This document shows, one piece after another, positions 36,462 through 39,856 of a stretch of 39,856 nucleotides of DNA. The notes under the pieces are model-generated. The model had not been told where the DNA came from. It was given only the letters and a program-made list of their open reading frames with translations, and did no database searches. A program made the position numbers and the translations under genes. The stretch comes from Alsobacter soli (GTDB taxonomy: Bacteria; Pseudomonadota; Alphaproteobacteria; Rhizobiales; Beijerinckiaceae): assembly GCA_945883115.1 (NCBI GenBank), contig CAMCXA010000017.1, forward strand, positions 1-39,856. The letters run 5' to 3'. Position 1 is the first letter of the stretch, and each line of letters opens with the position of its first letter.

Positions 36462-37172
36462 TCAAATGCTCGGATCCTGATCAGCGTCCTGACGATTCCA
36501 ACTCCGCCTATCCCGCATTGAACGACCGCGCTCCATCGCCCGGTCCATCATCGTCACAAGTGGCGCAGACATCCTCCCGAGGTCATCCAACCTGTGCACC
36601 ATCATCGCGCCTTTGCCCAATTCGGTATCCAGTGCCGCCATCGTTTTCGATAGGCCCGCATCATCATCCCTGAGCCAAACATCAATAATTTGTGCGAAGG
36701 ACAGGACTGCACCTTGCACTTTGATTGAGCCGAACGGCCCCTCTGCGTCGATCCCCGCGGCCGCCAACATGAACCGCATCGAATTTGTCGCCACCTGGTT
36801 CATCGCCAGAAGGCTCAGCGGATCATGTCGTAGACCGGCCATGATCGACCGCATAGCATCCTTGTGAGGTGCCAAGGCATCAATACGGCGCATCAGTACA
36901 TCGAAGAGGCGCTCCCGACTCGTCTCCGTGTCGAGATCGTGCGTTGTTCCCTCAAGCACAATTGTATCAATGCGTTTAGCAAAAGCACCGAGTATGGCGC
37001 CTTTTGACGGAAAATGATTTCTGAATTCGGCAAGGCTAACGCCCGCACGCTCGGCAATATCGGGCATTGTAATGGAATGCCATGAGCGTTCGCTAGCCAG
37101 ATCGAGCAACGCATCGACAATCCGCTCACGAGCCCCGTTTGTCTCTGATTCCGAACCGCGTGATTTTGCCAT
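36462..37172 (-). CDS. TetR-family transcriptional regulator
   Basis: A 236-residue regulator with an N-terminal helix-turn-helix of TetR type (ARERIVDALLDLASERSWHSITMPDIAERAGVS, recognition helix LAEFRNHFPSKGAIL, about 14-65) and a helical C-terminal ligand domain. The target and ligand are unknown. It is followed by csaA after 30 bases on the same strand and may be cotranscribed with it; proC lies 67 bases upstream. The C-terminus (RSMRDRRSWNRQDADQD) is polar and probably disordered. Confidence 0.85.
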   Translation of the reverse strand: MAKSRGSESETNGARERIVDALLDLASERSWHSITMPDIAERAGVSLAEFRNHFPSKGAILGAFAKRIDTIVLEGTTHDLDTETSRERLFDVLMRRIDALAPHKDAMRSIMAGLRHDPLSLLAMNQVATNSMRFMLAAAGIDAEGPFGSIKVQGAVLSFAQIIDVWLRDDDAGLSKTMAALDTELGKGAMMVHRLDDLGRMSAPLVTMMDRAMERGRSMRDRRSWNRQDADQDPSI

Positions 37173-37239
37173 CGTTCAATCCCCTTTTTTTGGACACTAC
37201 TCGAAATGGGGACCCTATCGCAATCTGTCCAGTGGGAAC

Positions 37240-38061
37240 TCAGCCAGAAAGCTCTCCTGCCCGCATCCGTGCTGCATGTACTGTTGCCTTGACGAGCGAG
37301 TCCAATGCCTTGTCCATCATCAAAACCTGCAATCCAGCGGCAGTTGTTCCACCGGGTGACGTGACGTTCTGGCGCAGGACAGATGCCGCAATATCCGTTC
37401 GATGAAGCAGCTCTCCGGCGCCCTCAATGGTCGCGCGAGCCAGACGCATCGCCACATCGGCAGGCAACCCTTCAGCTTCTCCTGCCCGGGCCAGACATTC
37501 CACAAGATAGAATACATAAGCAGGGCCAGAGCCCGAAACTCCGGTCACGGCATCGATCAGATCCTCTTGATCAACCCATTCAACCCGACCGATCGCAGTC
37601 AACAGACTGAGGATCATGCTCCTTTGTCGGATAGTCACATCTGGTCCGGCGAAAACACCAGTCATGCCGCGACCAACCGACGCCGGTAAATTCGGCATGG
37701 CGCGCGCGATCGCCCTCGCACTGGATAGTCTCGTCGCGATGTTGGCGACGGTTTTCCCAGCCAGCACCGACAAGATGAGCGTGTCCGAGGCGACTAGCAA
37801 TTGCAATTCCCGGGCGGCAGCGTCGAGCATTTGTGGCTTGATCGCCAGCACAAGGACCTGCGGCGCTTTCACTCTGGCAATCGAGGGGTTCAATTTGATT
37901 TTGCGATCCTCGCACAGCTTCACGAGATCACGCGAAGGCAACGGATCCAGGACCGTTATCCTGTCCTCGGGTAGCCCCATCGCCAACCAGCCCTCAAGCA
38001 TGGCTCCGCCCATTTTTCCTGCGCCAACAAGAACAAGCGATTTTGGCATCTCAGCGGTCAT
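37240..38061 (-). CDS. proC: Pyrroline-5-carboxylate reductase
   Basis: The last enzyme of proline synthesis, reducing pyrroline-5-carboxylate with NAD(P)H. Of 273 residues, about 7-170 form the Rossmann domain with LVGAGKMGGAMLEGWLAMG, VLAIKPQML and ARAMPNLPASVGRGMTGVF; the C-terminal dimer domain carries the signature VSGSGPAYVFYLVECLARAGEAEGL and TSPGGTTAAGLQVL. Full length and intact. It follows the YbjN gene by 20 bases on the same strand. Confidence 0.96.
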   Translation of the reverse strand: MTAEMPKSLVLVGAGKMGGAMLEGWLAMGLPEDRITVLDPLPSRDLVKLCEDRKIKLNPSIARVKAPQVLVLAIKPQMLDAAARELQLLVASDTLILSVLAGKTVANIATRLSSARAIARAMPNLPASVGRGMTGVFAGPDVTIRQRSMILSLLTAIGRVEWVDQEDLIDAVTGVSGSGPAYVFYLVECLARAGEAEGLPADVAMRLARATIEGAGELLHRTDIAASVLRQNVTSPGGTTAAGLQVLMMDKALDSLVKATVHAARMRAGELSG

Positions 38062-38081
38062 GTGATGAACTCACCCTTCCC

Positions 38082-38585
38082 TCATGCTTCTCCGGCTGTC
38101 TCGAACATGGATGCAGCAAGTGCTTCAGCAGGACTTTTTCCAGCCCATAACACAAACTGGAAAGCCTGATAATGCCGATTGCAGGCTTCAACCGCAATAT
38201 TGAGCAACGCCTCGCATTGCTGCCCCGTCGGATCTGCGCCCCCCGAAAGAATCAGCGAGTGTCGAAACATGACGGAATTATCGTCTGTCCAAAGATCAAA
38301 ATGACCAACCCATAATTGTTCGTTGATGCGAGACACGAGCTCGTTGATCTCGGAACGCCGACGATCGAGCACTTTGAGATCAAAAGCGCAAGCAATGTGC
38401 AACGCCTCCATCGACTCGAGCCAGTTGAAGGCCATGTGATAAAGCCCCCAATTCCCCTGAACGGTCAGCGTAATCTCGTCATCTCCCGGACGATCAAATG
38501 TTCGATCGTGGATGGAGGCGAGCCGCTCGACAATATCGAGCGGATGTTCGTGTCGCTTTAAACCTGAATAGTCAGTTGCAGTCAT
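38082..38585 (-). CDS. YbjN domain-containing protein
   Basis: A 167-residue protein of the YbjN family, with a fold like type III secretion chaperones and no settled function. The recognisable pattern is DDEITLTVQGNWGLYHMAFNWLESMEALHIACAFDL, followed by ELVSRINEQLWVGHFDLWTDDNSVMFRHSL and the C-terminal helical part with AVEACNRHYQAFQFVLWAG. It is cytoplasmic by composition. It lies just upstream of proC, which is a common arrangement in Hyphomicrobiales, and is probably cotranscribed with it. Confidence 0.85.
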   Translation of the reverse strand: MTATDYSGLKRHEHPLDIVERLASIHDRTFDRPGDDEITLTVQGNWGLYHMAFNWLESMEALHIACAFDLKVLDRRRSEINELVSRINEQLWVGHFDLWTDDNSVMFRHSLILSGGADPTGQQCEALLNIAVEACNRHYQAFQFVLWAGKSPAEALAASMFETAGEA

Positions 38586-38721
38586 AAGTCACCCAACTCT
38601 GCCCCACGCATCTCCAGATTTAGAAATGACCGTGACTCAGATGAGTCGGACGCTCACGGATTCGCACCTTTCGCACAATGACGGTATCAGCCTGTCCACA
38701 GCCGATTATCGTTTTCAGTCA

Positions 38722-38754
38722 AAAATCGCTCTGATTCTGCCAAAACCGAATCAG
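38722..38754 (-). terminator. Possible intrinsic terminator after ubiK
   Basis: On the minus strand CTGATTC and GAATCAG (38754-38748 and 38737-38731) form a seven-base stem with a ten-base loop. Four bases later comes ATTTTTGA. The stem is not GC-rich, so strength is uncertain. It lies 45 bases after the ubiK stop and before the YbjN gene. An operator for the YbjN-proC unit is an alternative reading. Confidence 0.4.
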
Positions 38755-38799
38755 TTGTGAACATGGAAAGCGAATTTTATCGATATGAACGTCTTTTTG

Positions 38800-39054
38800 T
38801 CACTTGGCCGTCATACCCGACTCGAGAGCATCAAGACGCGCCCTAAGGGCTTCATTTTCGTCGCGAGCCCGGATAGCCATCTCACGAACGGCCTCGAACT
38901 CCTCACGCGTCACGACATCCATATCACGGACCAGACGCTCAAGTTGTGAACGCATCACACCCTCTGCCTCGCGGCGCATGCCAGTAGCGACGCCAGCAGC
39001 GTCAGTCATCAGACGGGAAATATTATCCAGAATAGGATTTGCACCCTGTGTCAT
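38800..39054 (-). CDS. ubiK: Ubiquinone biosynthesis accessory factor UbiK
   Basis: An 84-residue protein of the UbiK/BMFP family, which assists ubiquinone synthesis and binds lipid membranes. The N-terminal half (NPILDNISRLMTDAAGVATGMRREAEG) is an amphipathic helix and the C-terminal half (VVTREEFEAVREMAIRARDENEALRARLDALE) is a trimer-forming coiled coil. The start is placed at MTQGANPILD (39054), the family N-terminus, not at the upstream ATG at 39075. It is divergent from lgt, a neighbourhood I recall from other alphaproteobacteria. Confidence 0.9.
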   Translation of the reverse strand: MTQGANPILDNISRLMTDAAGVATGMRREAEGVMRSQLERLVRDMDVVTREEFEAVREMAIRARDENEALRARLDALESGMTAK

Positions 39055-39187
39055 TTCGAGGTCCTTATTGATCACGGAAGAATGGTCGTATGATTACCAT
39101 GGAACAATCGCCAATTCACCCATCTTGATCCCAGGTTCTTGACGGATCATATCGGTACAGGCAATCAAAGGACATGTTGGAGGTCCA

Positions 39188-39856
39188 ATGCCTTATTTTT
39201 CCATATCTTTTCCAATGATCGATCCGGTACTTCTCCAAGTAGGTCCACTTGTTATCCGATGGTATGCCATCGCCTACATCGCGGGTTTACTGATCGGATG
39301 GCGGTATGCGATTTTTCTGGGCAGTTCACAAACCCTCTGGGGCATGCGACAGCGACCAGCCACCGCCGACCTTGATGATCTGTTGCTCTACTGCGCCTTC
39401 GGGATCATTTTCGGTGGCCGCCTTGGTTATGTCATTTTCTACAACCCATTGTATTTTATCGAGAATCCAGCCGAAATTCTTGCCGTCTGGCACGGTGGAA
39501 TGTCTTTCCATGGCGGACTCGCTGGTGCTGCCTTGGCGATGATCCTTCAAGCCCGCGCCCGCAAACTTCCCCTGCTTTCCCTGACCGATATCGCTGCTGC
39601 TGTCGCACCGATCGGACTTTTCTTCGGCCGGATCGCAAACTTCATCAACAGCGAGCTTTGGGGCCGTACCACAGATGTTTCTTGGGGAGTGATCTTTCCG
39701 AATGGTGGACCGGAACCACGTCATCCGAGCCAACTTTATGAGGCAGGGCTTGAGGGCATCGTTCTTCTTGTAATCCTGGCCATTGAAATTAGAGGCGGTG
39801 GGTTGCGGTACGCTGGCCTGACAACAGGACTTTTTGTTATTTTTTATGGTGTTTTT
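39188..39856 (+). CDS. lgt: Prolipoprotein diacylglyceryl transferase, 3'-truncated by the window edge
   Basis: The inner-membrane enzyme that attaches diacylglycerol to the lipobox cysteine of prolipoproteins, the first step in lipoprotein maturation. The visible 223 residues start MPYFSISFPMIDPVLLQVGP and include PLVIRWYAIAYIAGLLIGW, GGRLGYVIFYNP, the catalytic-region WHGGMSFHGGLAGA and the conserved RIANFINSELWGR. The frame is open to the last base. The ATG at 39188 has GGAGG four bases upstream, slightly close; M10 at 39215 is a less likely start. The lipoprotein at 22119 would be one of its substrates. Confidence 0.96.
   Translation, partial: MPYFSISFPMIDPVLLQVGPLVIRWYAIAYIAGLLIGWRYAIFLGSSQTLWGMRQRPATADLDDLLLYCAFGIIFGGRLGYVIFYNPLYFIENPAEILAVWHGGMSFHGGLAGAALAMILQARARKLPLLSLTDIAAAVAPIGLFFGRIANFINSELWGRTTDVSWGVIFPNGGPEPRHPSQLYEAGLEGIVLLVILAIEIRGGGLRYAGLTTGLFVIFYGVF

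Overview
The window looks like chromosomal DNA of an alphaproteobacterium of the order Hyphomicrobiales (Rhizobiales). The evidence is the gene order and the protein sequences. It has yqeY-dnaG-rpoD on one strand, carA and carB kept apart, greA followed by an ELM1-family gene, trxB directly followed by an LsrB/VtlR-type LysR gene, and a PetP/PetR-like regulator pair divergent from ilvE. DnaG lacks its zinc ligands in the way I recall for this class, and UvrB carries a long N-terminal extension. No rRNA, tRNA, CRISPR array, prophage or insertion sequence is visible. Genus assignment is not possible from this sequence alone.

Layout. (1) 1-5605, plus strand: a likely operon with the end of a sugar ABC permease, an FGGY kinase, a FucA-type class II aldolase with a histone-H1-like Lys/Ala tail, mtnK and mtnA. 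Kinase, isomerase and aldolase together match the DHAP shunt, which salvages methylthioribose or 5-deoxyribose to DHAP plus an aldehyde. (2) 5709-10786, accessory stretch: a single-chain MNT-HEPN protein, a second FGGY kinase, a potassium-channel-like protein with three tandem voltage-sensor domains in front of one pore, and a small hypothetical gene. (3) 10899-15699, minus strand: rpoD, dnaG, yqeY. (4) 15898-22667: carA, a TumE/TumA-like toxin-antitoxin pair lying between carA and carB, carB behind a terminator-like hairpin, greA and a small lipoprotein. (5) 22690-27744: ELM1-family gene, 2OG-Fe(II) oxygenase, trxB, lsrB-like regulator, aspartate aminotransferase. (6) 27941-36083: uvrB, a crescentin-like coiled-coil protein, a sensor kinase, PetR-like and PetP-like regulators, ilvE. 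(7) 36084-39856: csaA, a TetR regulator, proC, a YbjN gene, ubiK and the start of lgt.

The strongest unusual item is the channel at 8129-10297. Sensor modules of about 145 residues, each with complete S1-S4 signatures, occur three times in a row, followed by a single S5-pore-S6 with a TSIGYGD filter. The first two copies are about two thirds identical by eye, which suggests a fairly recent internal duplication. The gene also holds a run of ten G/C that throws its C-terminus out of the frame it appears to have evolved in. The methylthioribose cluster with its tailed aldolase, the MNT-HEPN fusion, and the toxin-antitoxin pair with its promoter palindrome are the other points worth follow-up.
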